Below, one piece after another: positions 1-9,475 of a stretch of 44,200 nucleotides of DNA (the first letter of the stretch is position 1; each line of letters begins with the position of its first letter). The DNA lies in the NCBI GenBank assembly GCA_027335345.1, contig DAHWOF010000208.1, positions 1 to 44,200 of the forward strand. The letters run 5' to 3'. The notes under the pieces are model-generated. The model saw nothing but the letters and a program-made list of their open reading frames with translations. It had not been told where the DNA came from and searched no databases. Both the position numbers and the translations under genes were made by a program. The DNA comes from Granulicella sp. (GTDB taxonomy: Bacteria; Acidobacteriota; Terriglobia; Terriglobales; Acidobacteriaceae).

Positions 1-285
1 CTCGACGAAGATACGCCGCCCGTTGGCCAACTCCACGCGCATACCTCCGCCACTCGATGCTGCGCTGACCAGTTCTACCGGCGCCAACTGTGTGGCTGGG
101 GCCGCCGCTCGCTGCTTGAGCCTCCGGTAGCGATAGCGGTAATAGTCAAACCGTGAGACAGCAACACCGCGTGCCTCGCAAAAGGTCTTCCGCTTCACAC
201 CGCTCTGCTCAAACTCCCGCACCAGAACTTCCCACTCCGCCTCACTCAAGCCGCTCCCTGCTATAACCGCTCTCTCACCATGCAT
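1..285 (-). CDS. tnpA: IS66-family accessory protein (TnpA-like), partial, runs off left window edge
   Basis: Own reverse translation from ATG at 285: MHGERAVIAGSGLSEAEWEVLVREFEQSGVKRKTFCEARGVAVSRFDYYRYRYRRLKQRAAAPATQLAPVELVSAASSGGGMRVELANGRRIFVE..., open to base 1. Pattern W..L..EFEQSG...FC...GV....YYRYR..L is typical of IS66 TnpA/OrfA. Confidence 0.75.
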   Translation of the reverse strand, partial: MHGERAVIAGSGLSEAEWEVLVREFEQSGVKRKTFCEARGVAVSRFDYYRYRYRRLKQRAAAPATQLAPVELVSAASSGGGMRVELANGRRIFVE

Positions 286-397
286 ACCCCCACTTCAACA
301 TGCAATCGCTCTTGCGTACAGGGTGGCTTTGCCCGGATGGATACGACGAACCGACTCCACCAACGGAGGGTCAGACATCTCCTCCACCCTAGGCTAC
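1..397 (-). mobile_element. End of an IS66-type insertion element; the exact outer boundary (about 340-397) is not resolved
   Basis: Presence of the IS66 accessory ORF reading away from the boundary; terminal inverted repeat not verified because the other end is outside the window. Confidence 0.5.
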
Positions 398-398
398 G

Positions 399-698
399 AT
401 GACCCCTCTCATGCTCTATCCTCCCGCTTCTGGGGTCAAATCAGCGAGAGTTGCTTGGACTGAGCCTGATTATCCTTGGGATGCAAAGATATCGCACGCT
501 CAGGGTTCCGTCTCGCTATGGGCGACGATTGGGAAAGACGGAAAGATCGATCACCTTGAAGTGATCGGAGGATTACCGGTGTTTCAGAAATCAGCCGTTG
601 ATGCGGTGAAGACCTGGCGATACAAGCCCTTCCTCGTCGACGGAGTTCCATCGGAAGTGGGCGCCATGATCACAATCAACTATCGCGTGTCCCCTTGA
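399..698 (+). pseudogene. TonB C-terminal domain fragment, probably 5'-truncated
   Basis: GSVSLWATIGKDGKIDHLEVIGGLPVFQKSAVDAVKTWRYKPFLVDGVPSEVGAMITINYRV matches the TonB_C pattern (energy transducer TonB / M56-type C-terminus). No signal peptide or TM segment; in-frame TAG at 390-392 just upstream and IS66 end adjacent. Confidence 0.6.
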
Positions 699-879
699 AC
701 TCCGCATCTACCCTGTCTTTTCGACAAACGATGCGCAGAAACTCAACTCCGCGGCGGATTGGCAGCCAGCGAAGGTCTTGCGTCGACTCATATCTCCAAA
801 CGACTATCACCCGGATCACTGCCCTCGAAGGCTATCATCGATGCCATTCTTTCAGAATCCTGCAGACGGGAAGACAGCA

Positions 880-1464
880 CTACTCTAGACCCCGAACCTT
901 TCGGTACCGCACCGTCCCCACCTCATCCCCCTCGCCCACATAACTCATCCCGCAGCGCTGCATCACCTTGATCGACTCCGGCACATACAGATAGGTCTGC
1001 GCGCTCACCGATCGCACGCCCTCCTGGGTCAGGAGCCAATCCACCAGAGCCCGCGCCGCAGCAGTCGCGTACCCTCGGCGTTGAAACGCCGGCAACGTGG
1101 AATACCCAATCTCGACATCCCCATAGGCGCGCGGGAAGCCTCCGATGGCTCCCACCAACGTGCGCGACCGGCCCAGGCCTCCGTCCAGCACGACGTAGCG
1201 GTGCCAGCCGAAGCTCGTGGGCAACTCGTCGTACTGCTTCTGGATCATCTTGTGCAAATATGGCTCCCAGTCCACCGGCGGCCACTCCTCGGTTAGCCGG
1301 GCCCGCAGCAGGCTTCCCAGCCTGGCCGCATCGGCTTCCTGTTCGGCCAGCAGCATCTCGGGGGTAATCGCCACCAAGCGCAGGCGACCGGCCTTGAGTT
1401 CGACCGTGCGCCCCGACCGAGGCGGAAAGCCAAGAACAGCTCCCCATTGCATGAAATCGATCAA
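880..1464 (-). CDS. GNAT family N-acetyltransferase (RimJ/RimL-like)
   Basis: 194 aa; ...IGGFPRAYGDVEIGYSTLPAFQRRGYATAAARALVDWLL... is acetyl-CoA-binding GNAT motif (Q/RxxGxA). Overlaps era stop by 4 nt. Confidence 0.85.
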   Translation of the reverse strand: MIDFMQWGAVLGFPPRSGRTVELKAGRLRLVAITPEMLLAEQEADAARLGSLLRARLTEEWPPVDWEPYLHKMIQKQYDELPTSFGWHRYVVLDGGLGRSRTLVGAIGGFPRAYGDVEIGYSTLPAFQRRGYATAAARALVDWLLTQEGVRSVSAQTYLYVPESIKVMQRCGMSYVGEGDEVGTVRYRKVRGLE

Positions 1465-2618
1465 TCAGCGTCCTCCGCTTGCCTTGTTCGGCTCTCAGCC
1501 AGTCTCTGATCTCGATGCTGCTTCTCGGCCAACTGTTCCAGTTGCCGCCGCCAGTCCAGATTTTCTACAAACCCACGCGAGCTGCGCCACTCATCCTGCA
1601 CCTTCACAAACAGCTCCAGAAACACCCTGGTTCCCAGCAGAGCTTCAATCTCCTTGCGTGCCAAACTTCCGATGCGCTTGAGCATGGCTCCCTGCTTCCC
1701 TATCAGGATCGCCTTCTGGCCCTCACGTTCGCAATAGATCGCCGCCGTGATGCGGGTGAGGGGAGATCTTCCGTCGCGTCCCTTTCTGAGCGAGGCCGGC
1801 TCTTCGTAACTTTCGATCATGACCGCCGTGGCGTAGGGCACCTCTTCGCCGGTCAATAGCAGAATCTTCTCACGAATCACCTCTGCCACCAGAAATCTTT
1901 CCGGCTGATCCGTCAACTGGTTCTTGGGAAAGTAACGTTGTCCCTCAGGGAGATGCTTTACCACCGTATCCAGCAGGAGTTCCAAACCATCCCGCTTCTT
2001 GGCAGAGATCGGAATCACCTCGGCAAACTCGTGCTGTGAGCTCCAATGCTCGATCAGGGGCAGCAACGCTCGCTTGGGCAGCGCGTCGATCTTGTTCAAC
2101 GCCAGAATCACCGGACAGTCCACACGTTTCACCAGTTCCAGGGCAATATCATCTTCGGCCTTTGATAGCGCTCTCCGGCGCTGCCCGGAAGATGGCGATC
2201 GGTGCCGCTGAGTCGCGGGAGCAGGCTGAGCAGAATCCGTCCCCGCTGAGTTTTCGGGTTCGGGGTTTCCCGCTTGCGGGCCGGGCAGTCGATGCGTGGC
2301 GTCTACCAGAAAGATCACCGCATCACGTGACTCCAACGCATCCTGCACTTCTTGCATCATTCGCTTATCCAACTGCGTTTCGGGCTTATGGACTCCCGGC
2401 GTATCCACCAGCACCACCTGCGATGCGGGCCTACCTGGATCGCCCTTGGCCTTCTTGCGCACCGGTAGATCCAGCACCCCCTGGATGCGCGACCGTGTCG
2501 TCTGCGGCTTATGCGTCACGATCGCCAGTTTTTGCCCCAGCAAGGCGTTCAACAGTGTCGACTTGCCTGCATTCGGGCGGCCAACAATCGAAACAAAACC
2601 AGTACGAAGTCCCATCAC
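1461..2618 (-). CDS. era: GTPase Era with an unusual insertion
   Basis: GRPNAGKSTLLN (G1), DTPGVHKP (G3), NKID (G4), SAKKRDGL (G5), KH-like IGKQGAMLKRIG. 385 aa, longer than typical Era (~300 aa). Confidence 0.93.
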   Translation of the reverse strand: MMGLRTGFVSIVGRPNAGKSTLLNALLGQKLAIVTHKPQTTRSRIQGVLDLPVRKKAKGDPGRPASQVVLVDTPGVHKPETQLDKRMMQEVQDALESRDAVIFLVDATHRLPGPQAGNPEPENSAGTDSAQPAPATQRHRSPSSGQRRRALSKAEDDIALELVKRVDCPVILALNKIDALPKRALLPLIEHWSSQHEFAEVIPISAKKRDGLELLLDTVVKHLPEGQRYFPKNQLTDQPERFLVAEVIREKILLLTGEEVPYATAVMIESYEEPASLRKGRDGRSPLTRITAAIYCEREGQKAILIGKQGAMLKRIGSLARKEIEALLGTRVFLELFVKVQDEWRSSRGFVENLDWRRQLEQLAEKQHRDQRLAESRTRQAEDAD

Positions 2619-2771
2619 ACTATGATGACACCGGATGTGGCTCTGTGCGCTTCTGTCGCCTAACCGGGCGCACGCCGCTACTCCGGGGCAAGATGCCCTC
2701 CGGCACAGAAGACGGAAAGGGAACTGCGCCCTGCCCGAAGCCTGTCATGGCGGAGGGATTCTGGCCGGAGT

Positions 2772-4142
2772 CTACGCCCCTGGGCTTCCGGCCGGATGCC
2801 CTCTCATCCCCACCCGAACCCGCTCTACCCTGCGGTCCGTCGATGCCAGCACTTCGAGCCGCAGCGGGCCATTCTCCACCACCTCACCGGGGAGCGGAAT
2901 ATGGCCGGCCATCTCACTGGCCAACCCGCCCACAGTGGTTGTTTCATATCTCATCAGCAGTTGCGCCAGGCTCTGCTCTGCTTCATGTTCCTGAGCTTCG
3001 GCCAAACTCTCCTCTTCGTCTCCCACGCTCTCTGCGGTCTCCGCACTCTCACCCGACCCCTCCACCAGTTCGCGCAGGCGGGCTACTTCAAAGCTTCCTG
3101 GAACGACCCATGTGCCTTCGGGCTCGGCAATGGGAGTTTCTCCATCGGTCTCCTTGTCATGCTCGTCCTCAATCTCTCCCACAATCGCTTCAATGAGATC
3201 TTCGATGGTCACCAACCCAGCAACGCCGCCGTACTCATCAATCACGATGCCCATGTGTTGCTTCTGCTGCTGCATCTCCCGCAGCAGTTCGTTCACCTTC
3301 TTGGTTTCTGGAATGAACAATGCGGGACGCTGCAACTCGGACACCGTCATTCTGGCTGCTTCGGAGTCCTTCACCCCCAGCAGATCGCGTGCAAAGGCTA
3401 CTCCTATGATCCGATCCAGAGAATCCCCATATACCGGGATGCGTGAAAAGTTGTGTGCATTCACCGCCGCAGTGAACTCCTCCAGTGAGGTCTTTCCAGA
3501 GACGGCAAACATCTCCGGCCGAGGAGTCATCACCTCGCGCACCACCTTATCGCCAAACTCGACCACGTTGCGCACCAGTTCGCGGTCCTCTTCATCCAGA
3601 ACGCCTTTTTCTTCGCCCGCTTCGAGCAGCGCATCCATAGCCTCATCCGGGTTCTCCTCGCGCTTCGCCTCCGGTTCGGCCAAGCCGGCAATCGAGAGCA
3701 GCAACCCAATGATCAGCGTCAAGGGCATCACCAGGTAAAACAGCACGCGTATCAGCCATGCGATCTTCGCAATCCACGCGCCTGCGGTCTTGGTGAAAAA
3801 GATCTGCGGCAGCAGCCGGTCGAACACGAGCAGCGCCAGCAACAGTTCAAAGACCGTGCGCGCAATCTCCGCCGCACTCTGCCCTGCCTTGCCCTGGAGA
3901 TGGATCGCCAGCAGAAACACCAGCGCCCCTAGCGCAATCTGCCGCAAGACCGAGGCCGCCATCGCCGAGGACTGCCTGCTTAAATTCAGCCTGGGTTCTA
4001 CTCCCTGCTCCCACGCGTCGATGTTCTCCGTATACTCCCGAGCGAGAAACTTGCCCATCTCGAAGTAGATCCGATCCACATAGGCAGAGAGCGCTAGGAG
4101 GCACAGCAGCAGCAATACCAGCAGATCATATCCTGTGATCAT
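2772..4142 (-). CDS. HlyC/CorC (CNNM) family transporter-like protein with CBS pair and CorC_HlyC domain
   Basis: N-terminal TM segments; VREVMTPRPEMFAV, HMGIVIDEYGGVAGLVTIEDLIEAIVGEIEDEHD are signature CBS/CorC motifs. Confidence 0.88.
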   Translation of the reverse strand: MITGYDLLVLLLLCLLALSAYVDRIYFEMGKFLAREYTENIDAWEQGVEPRLNLSRQSSAMAASVLRQIALGALVFLLAIHLQGKAGQSAAEIARTVFELLLALLVFDRLLPQIFFTKTAGAWIAKIAWLIRVLFYLVMPLTLIIGLLLSIAGLAEPEAKREENPDEAMDALLEAGEEKGVLDEEDRELVRNVVEFGDKVVREVMTPRPEMFAVSGKTSLEEFTAAVNAHNFSRIPVYGDSLDRIIGVAFARDLLGVKDSEAARMTVSELQRPALFIPETKKVNELLREMQQQKQHMGIVIDEYGGVAGLVTIEDLIEAIVGEIEDEHDKETDGETPIAEPEGTWVVPGSFEVARLRELVEGSGESAETAESVGDEEESLAEAQEHEAEQSLAQLLMRYETTTVGGLASEMAGHIPLPGEVVENGPLRLEVLASTDRRVERVRVGMRGHPAGSPGA

Positions 4143-4675
4143 GTACGTACCCTGGACGGCCTTCCCTTGGCCTTGGTGGTTGCCCCGCTTGCCCTGGCTA
4201 TCAAGCCATCCGGCAGGCGCAGCCTGGCGCGCAGACGGCTCTCGCGCAAGGCCATGGTTCCGCCGTCGGTCTCGTGATCCATCCCCAGGAGATGAAGCAC
4301 TCCATGTAGCAGCAGAATCCGCAGCTCGTCTCTCAGCGTATGCCCGTGTTCTCGGGCCTGCCGCCGCGCTGTCTCGATCGAGATTGCCAGATCCCCGGCG
4401 TGTTCTCCGGCAACCTCCGCCGGGGAGGGAAAGCTGAGCACATCCGTGGCCTTGTCTTTACCCCGAAACTCCCGGTTGAGGCGGCGCAGCGTCCGGTCGC
4501 CGGCCAGCAGAACGTCCACCTCACCCTGCAACCCGGCTGCCTTTTGCGCCGCCCGCAGGTAGCGGGTCAATCCGGCCCGGGATAGTCCTAGGGTCTTCCA
4601 TGCCGTCGCGTCACTCACAACCGCGCGCTTGCCATCCTTGGTGGCGAACTCTCGGCGAGGCTCCAGGGTGATCAT
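4139..4675 (-). CDS. ybeY: Endoribonuclease YbeY (rRNA maturation factor)
   Basis: LHGVLHLLGMDHETD = H3XH5XH zinc motif; TDVLSFP motif. 4-nt overlap with downstream gene. Confidence 0.92.
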   Translation of the reverse strand: MITLEPRREFATKDGKRAVVSDATAWKTLGLSRAGLTRYLRAAQKAAGLQGEVDVLLAGDRTLRRLNREFRGKDKATDVLSFPSPAEVAGEHAGDLAISIETARRQAREHGHTLRDELRILLLHGVLHLLGMDHETDGGTMALRESRLRARLRLPDGLIARASGATTKAKGRPSRVRT

Positions 4676-4771
4676 GCTTGCTCCGATGCTATCGCATCCG
4701 GAGGAACGCTGAGGCGTTCATCACACATCCGTCAGGGCGGCACGAGCCTTTCCGTTTCGCTGGCCAAGGGA

Positions 4772-5113
4772 TCATCTACGTCCGGCTCGCACCTTGCCAA
4801 AGTGCATCGAGAGTTGCACCGAGATCGCCAAGGCGCCGGCGCCTGCCGTCACCCACCCCCAAGGATTTACTGGAGAGAATCGATGCAGCAGCAGCGCTCC
4901 CGCCGCCAGGTTGCCAAATCCCCACAGCGCGTTGACCAGGGGTGAAGAGTCGCCTACGCCGGGCGGTTTGGCGAAGGGGGATGGAAAAGGAACACCACTG
5001 ACTCCTTGCACCAAGTGGGGCACGCCGTTGGCCAGCAGCGCGCCGCTCAGGAAGTCCAGCAGATAGAAGTACCACGGCATGCCGGTGAACTCCACAAATC
5101 GGGGAAGTCTCAT
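4772..5113 (-). CDS. Conserved-looking small membrane protein of unknown function
   Basis: 113 aa, LLANGVPHLVQGVSGVPFPSPFAKPPGVGDSSPLVNALWGFGNL with TM segments; 4-nt overlap with phoH stop, implying translational coupling. Confidence 0.75.
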   Translation of the reverse strand: MRLPRFVEFTGMPWYFYLLDFLSGALLANGVPHLVQGVSGVPFPSPFAKPPGVGDSSPLVNALWGFGNLAAGALLLHRFSPVNPWGWVTAGAGALAISVQLSMHFGKVRAGRR

Positions 5114-6141
5114 TGCGGGTGAAGCACTCGCTTGGGCTGCTCTTCCACCTCGATGGTCAGCGGAACTCCATCCACGGCAAGGGGCAACTGTTCGGCCCGG
5201 TCATAAGTGTCATAAGCCCGCACAATGCGCTGCACCAGATGGTGCCGCACCACATCGACATCCTCAAAGTGGCAGAAGCGGATGCCCTCCACGCCGTCCA
5301 GGACACGCAATGCCTCCAGTAGTCCGCTTCGCTTGGGGCTGGGCAGATCGCATTGAGAGAGATCGCCCGTGATCACCGCCTTGGACTGGTTCCCCATGCG
5401 GGTCAGGAACATCTTCATCTGCTCGCTGGTGGTATTCTGCGCCTCATCCATGATGATGAACGCGTCGTGGAGCGTGCGTCCCCGCATGAACGCCAGCGGC
5501 GCAATCTCAATCACGTTGCTCTCCAGCATCTTGTCCACTTTGCCTGAATCCAGCAGGTCATAGAGAGCGTCGTACAGCGGCCGCAGATACGGATCCACCT
5601 TCTCCTGAAGGCTTCCTGGCAGGAAGCCCAGGCGCTCACCAGCCTCTACCGCCGGCCGCACCAGAATGATCCGGGAGACCTTTTTGGCCAGCAGCGCGCT
5701 GACCGCCATGGCCACTGCCAGGTAGGTTTTGCCCGTTCCGGCCGGCCCTAATCCAAACACCATGTCATGGGACTCAATGGATTCCACATATTTTCGCTGG
5801 TTTGGGCTGCGCGGCTGCACTGCACGCTTGGCTCCAATCGCTCGCTGTTTGCCGCTCTCAACCAGCCCCCGCAAGGTCACGGCGGGATCGGCCACCACCA
5901 TTTTCAGCAAGGCGTTCAGTTCGCCATTATGCGGATGCACGCCCAGTCTTCGGAGTTGTTCAAAGTCGAGGAAGACTCCTTCGACTCGGGCTACCGCCGC
6001 AGGCTCCCCCATCAGGTGGATACTCTCCGATCGGAGATCAATCTGGACGCCCAGCCCATCTTCCAGCAGGCGAAGGTTCTCGTCACGCGTGCCATACAAC
6101 GGCTCAATTCCAGGGTTGAGATTCAGGGATTTTTTGACCAA
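5110..6141 (-). CDS. phoH: PhoH family protein (P-loop ATPase)
   Basis: GLGPAGTGKTYLAVAMAV Walker A, FIIMDEAQNTTSEQMKMFLTRMG Walker B, VITGDLSQCDLP. Confidence 0.95.
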   Translation of the reverse strand: MVKKSLNLNPGIEPLYGTRDENLRLLEDGLGVQIDLRSESIHLMGEPAAVARVEGVFLDFEQLRRLGVHPHNGELNALLKMVVADPAVTLRGLVESGKQRAIGAKRAVQPRSPNQRKYVESIESHDMVFGLGPAGTGKTYLAVAMAVSALLAKKVSRIILVRPAVEAGERLGFLPGSLQEKVDPYLRPLYDALYDLLDSGKVDKMLESNVIEIAPLAFMRGRTLHDAFIIMDEAQNTTSEQMKMFLTRMGNQSKAVITGDLSQCDLPSPKRSGLLEALRVLDGVEGIRFCHFEDVDVVRHHLVQRIVRAYDTYDRAEQLPLAVDGVPLTIEVEEQPKRVLHPQ

Positions 6142-6513
6142 GTAGTAGCCTGACCTCCGTCAGGAGATTGCAAGGAGAGAGCTTTTTGCCTCTCGGTTCT
6201 GAATGCGGGGGAAAAGCATCGACTCTAAATCGCCTTGTACGACGTCGCCCTTCGGCGCACCAGCGGTCCGCAGCAGCCAGGCGACCCCTCGCACACTGTA
6301 GAACGACCGGATTGGCTAGCGTTGCCAATAGAGTATCGATCTTGCCCCAGAGACTACCCCTGTGCAGCTTCACGCGTCAAGGCGCATCTGGATAAATTGA
6401 ACCATACGGCGCACCCGGGTTCTACCGTCTGCCTACCGGGGCGCAGGGGCGAAGTCGTCCATTGGCTGGACTCTAGCCGCTCGACCCCTCTGGACTTGCT
6501 GCCAGAAATATTC

Positions 6514-6542
6514 TGGACCTGCTGCCATAAATCCCGTAGAAT
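6514..6542 (+). promoter_or_regulatory. Candidate sigma70-like promoter upstream of rpsT (TGGACC-17 bp-TAGAAT)
   Basis: TGGACC at 6514-6519, 17-bp spacer, TAGAAT at 6537-6542; pattern match only. Confidence 0.3.
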
Positions 6543-6710
6543 CAAATCTGCAGAGGAGTGGCTGCACTGCGCTCGCCGGGTTCTAGGAACCGCCGAACGC
6601 ATCAGCTTCCGGTCTGCATCCCATTTTCCCGCTTAAGCCTTCTGGCCAGCCAGGTTTTTTGGTTGCCTCGCAGGAGGTTATCCCGGGCAAAAAGAAAAGA
6701 GTCTCGCACC

Positions 6711-6986
6711 GTGGCAAATCACGTTTCATCACTCAAGCGCGCCCGTCAAACACTCACACGGACAGCCGTTAATCGGGCCAACCGCTCCAAGCTCCGCAGC
6801 ACCCTCCGCTTCATGCGCGAGGCTCTTGCCGCAGGCGACAAGAGCACGCTGACCACTGCCTACCGCTCGACCGTTTCGGTCCTGGACAAGAGCGTCCAGA
6901 AGGGCGTCCTGCACAAGAATACCGCCAATCGGTATAAGGCCCGCCTCAACGCTCGCGTCAAGGCGATCGTCAGCAAGGCGGCTTGA
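6711..6986 (+). CDS. rpsT: 30S ribosomal protein S20
   Basis: (V/M)[38 protein letters not shown]...[22 protein letters not shown] start at 6711 inside the listed ORF 6558..6986. Confidence 0.93.
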   Translation: MANHVSSLKRARQTLTRTAVNRANRSKLRSTLRFMREALAAGDKSTLTTAYRSTVSVLDKSVQKGVLHKNTANRYKARLNARVKAIVSKAA

Positions 6987-7204
6987 CCCCTCCTCAACCT
7001 GATCAACCAGGCCAGCTACGTGCTGGCCTCTTCTTTTTGACGCGGCCCTGCTGCCCCGCCCGCCAAGGAACCTCTTGCGCCCGGCGCGCGTACACTACTC
7101 CAGTCGAGCTATCCTTTGCCATGGGCGCCGTTGTATCCGTGGCCACACATACGCATCGCTGCAATCCCACGGGCGCAGAAAGCAATCTACTTGGAGACCT
7201 CTCA

Positions 7205-9382
7205 ATGAATGTGTTTCGCATGCACAATCCAGCCCTGCCGCGCGGCAAGGCCATTCGCCTCCTGCTCCGCATGGCTCGCTTCGCTCCTGTTTTGGCGTGC
7301 CTCACGCTTCCCCTCGTCGGCTCGGCGCAGACCTCCTCGGCTGCGTCGCCGTCCAACAGCGCGCCCGCTCAAAGCAAATCTGCCCACCAGGCTCCTGCCA
7401 GCGATCACCTTGCGCCGGCCTTCGATCTCTCTTCTATGAACACCGCCGCAGACCCCTGCAACGACTTCTACAAATTTGCCTGCGGCAACTATGCGGCCCA
7501 CCATCCCATCCCCTCTGACCAGCCTGCGGTCAATCAGTTTGAAACGCTCTACAACGTGACGACCCGGGAACTGAATGGGATCCTCAAGCAGTATGCCGCC
7601 GCTGGTTCATCCCGCACCCCCAACCAGCAGAAGATCGGCGACTATTATGCGGCCTGCATGAACACCAGCCGCATCGATAGCCTGGGCCTAACTCCCTTGC
7701 AGCCTCTGCTGCATCAGATTGACGCCGTTACGCGGCCTACTCTTCTCTCGCTGGCAGGCGAACTTCATCGCATGGGCGTGAATGTCTTCTTCGAATTCGG
7801 CGAAGAGCAGGACTATAAGGACTCCAGCAAGCAGGTTGCCCTGGCAGATCAGGGAGGCCTCGGCCTGCCCGAACGCGACTATTACACCCGTACCGGACCC
7901 AAGGACAAGCAGATCCGCGACGAATACGTCCAGTTCGTAGCCAAAATGCTCACGCTCTCCGGCGAGGCTCCGGCTGAAGCCCAGAGCGACGCCAACCACA
8001 TCCTGGCCTTTGAGACCCGGCTCGCACTCGCCTCGCTCACCGACACCCAGCGCCGCGACCCGGAGACGATCTACCATCCCCAATCCCTTACGACCTTTGA
8101 AGGCAGCGTTGCTCCCCTGAACTTCACCTCGTTCCTCACGGCCGATCGGGTCCCGGCCATTACCTCTCTGGTGAACGCCAGTCCTGCGTTCTTCCCGGCC
8201 ATGGCAACCGCCATCCAGAGTACGGATCTCGCCACACTGCAGGCTTATATCCGCTTTCATCTTCTCAGCACCTTCGCCAGCGAACTGCCCCAATCGTTCG
8301 ATGCCGAGAACTTTCACTTCTATGGCACCGAACTGGAGGGCGTACCCACCGAGCGCCCACGCTGGAAGCGCTGTACCTCAGCCGTAGACGGATCCCTCGG
8401 TGAGGCACTCGGCCAGGTCTATGTGGAACACTACTTTGCCGGCGACAGCAAGCAGAAGACCCTCCAGATGGTGCATGACATCGAAGCCGCCATGGATCAG
8501 GACATCGACACCCTGAGCTGGATGAGCCCGGCGACCAAGCTCCGCGCCAAGCAGAAGCTTCGCGCCATTACGGACAAGATCGGTTATCCCGACAAGTGGC
8601 GCGACTACAGCAAGCTCCAGGTCTCGCCGACGGACGCCTTGGGCAACGCGGAGCGCGCCCGTGAATTCGAAAATGCCCGGCAACTGAACAAGATCGGCAA
8701 GCCCGTGGACAAGAACGAGTGGGATATGACTCCACCCACCATCAACGCCTATTATGACCCAAGTATGAATGACATCAACTTTCCAGCCGGTATCCTGCAG
8801 CCGCCGTTCTACGATCCCCACGCCGGTCTGGCCGTGAACTATGGTCACATCGGAGCGGTGATTGGCCATGAGCTCACGCATGGCTTTGACGATGAAGGCA
8901 GAAAGTTCGACGCCAACGGAAACCTCTCCAACTGGTGGACGGCTGCCGACCTTTCCGGATTCGAGCAGCGTACCGGCTGTCTGGTCCATGAGTACGGAAG
9001 TTTCGTCGCCGTTCCCGGAGCTACCCCCAAGGACAACGTCATGGTCAACGGCAAACTCACCCTGGGAGAGAACACAGCCGACAACGGAGGTCTGGTTCTG
9101 GCCTTTATCGCCTATCTCAACCGCGCCCGTCAGGACGGCATCGACACGCAGAAGAAGGTGAATGGCTACACGGGTCCACAGCGCTTCTATATCGCCTTTG
9201 CCCAGAACTGGTGTGAGAACGTCCGACCTGCTGCGGTTCGCGAGCAGGTTCTCACTGATCCCCACTCACCCGCCCACTTCCGCGCCAATGGCGCCATCGT
9301 CAATCAGCCCGGCTTCGCCTCCGCCTTTGGCTGCAAGAAGGGTTCGCCGATGGTTCCGGTCAATAATTGCCGGGTCTGGTAA
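7205..9382 (+). CDS. Secreted M13 (neprilysin/PepO-type) metallopeptidase
   Basis: VIGHELTHGFDDEGRKFD (HExxH), NDINFPAGILQPPFYDP, LGENTADNGG (ExxxD). Start set to ATG 7205, which gives a signal peptide; listed ORF begins at 6983. Confidence 0.93.
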   Translation: MNVFRMHNPALPRGKAIRLLLRMARFAPVLACLTLPLVGSAQTSSAASPSNSAPAQSKSAHQAPASDHLAPAFDLSSMNTAADPCNDFYKFACGNYAAHHPIPSDQPAVNQFETLYNVTTRELNGILKQYAAAGSSRTPNQQKIGDYYAACMNTSRIDSLGLTPLQPLLHQIDAVTRPTLLSLAGELHRMGVNVFFEFGEEQDYKDSSKQVALADQGGLGLPERDYYTRTGPKDKQIRDEYVQFVAKMLTLSGEAPAEAQSDANHILAFETRLALASLTDTQRRDPETIYHPQSLTTFEGSVAPLNFTSFLTADRVPAITSLVNASPAFFPAMATAIQSTDLATLQAYIRFHLLSTFASELPQSFDAENFHFYGTELEGVPTERPRWKRCTSAVDGSLGEALGQVYVEHYFAGDSKQKTLQMVHDIEAAMDQDIDTLSWMSPATKLRAKQKLRAITDKIGYPDKWRDYSKLQVSPTDALGNAERAREFENARQLNKIGKPVDKNEWDMTPPTINAYYDPSMNDINFPAGILQPPFYDPHAGLAVNYGHIGAVIGHELTHGFDDEGRKFDANGNLSNWWTAADLSGFEQRTGCLVHEYGSFVAVPGATPKDNVMVNGKLTLGENTADNGGLVLAFIAYLNRARQDGIDTQKKVNGYTGPQRFYIAFAQNWCENVRPAAVREQVLTDPHSPAHFRANGAIVNQPGFASAFGCKKGSPMVPVNNCRVW

Positions 9383-9397
9383 CCGGGTAGATGGACA

Positions 9398-9435
9398 GGC
9401 ATGCGCAGAGGGAAGCGACAGCCTCTGCGCATGCC
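9398..9435. terminator. Perfect 14-bp stem / 10-nt loop hairpin, terminator-like, no U-tract
   Basis: GGCATGCGCAGAGG (9398-9411) ... CCTCTGCGCATGCC (9422-9435), 16 nt after the M13 gene stop. Confidence 0.6.
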
Positions 9436-9475
9436 CGGATTGTCCTCCAGAGCAGCAAGGAAGCTTGATGCGAAA

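Noticed and set aside
2036-3196. 386-aa plus-strand ORF across era and the CorC gene
   Set aside because: Pro/Ser/Arg-rich shadow composition spanning two well-supported genes.
6983-7204. N-terminal extension of the M13 peptidase ORF
   Set aside because: Overlaps the rpsT stop; ATG 7205 gives a normal signal peptide.
8378-9265. 295-aa minus-strand ORF antisense to the M13 peptidase (also 9266..10324)
   Set aside because: No motifs; lies opposite strongly supported genes.
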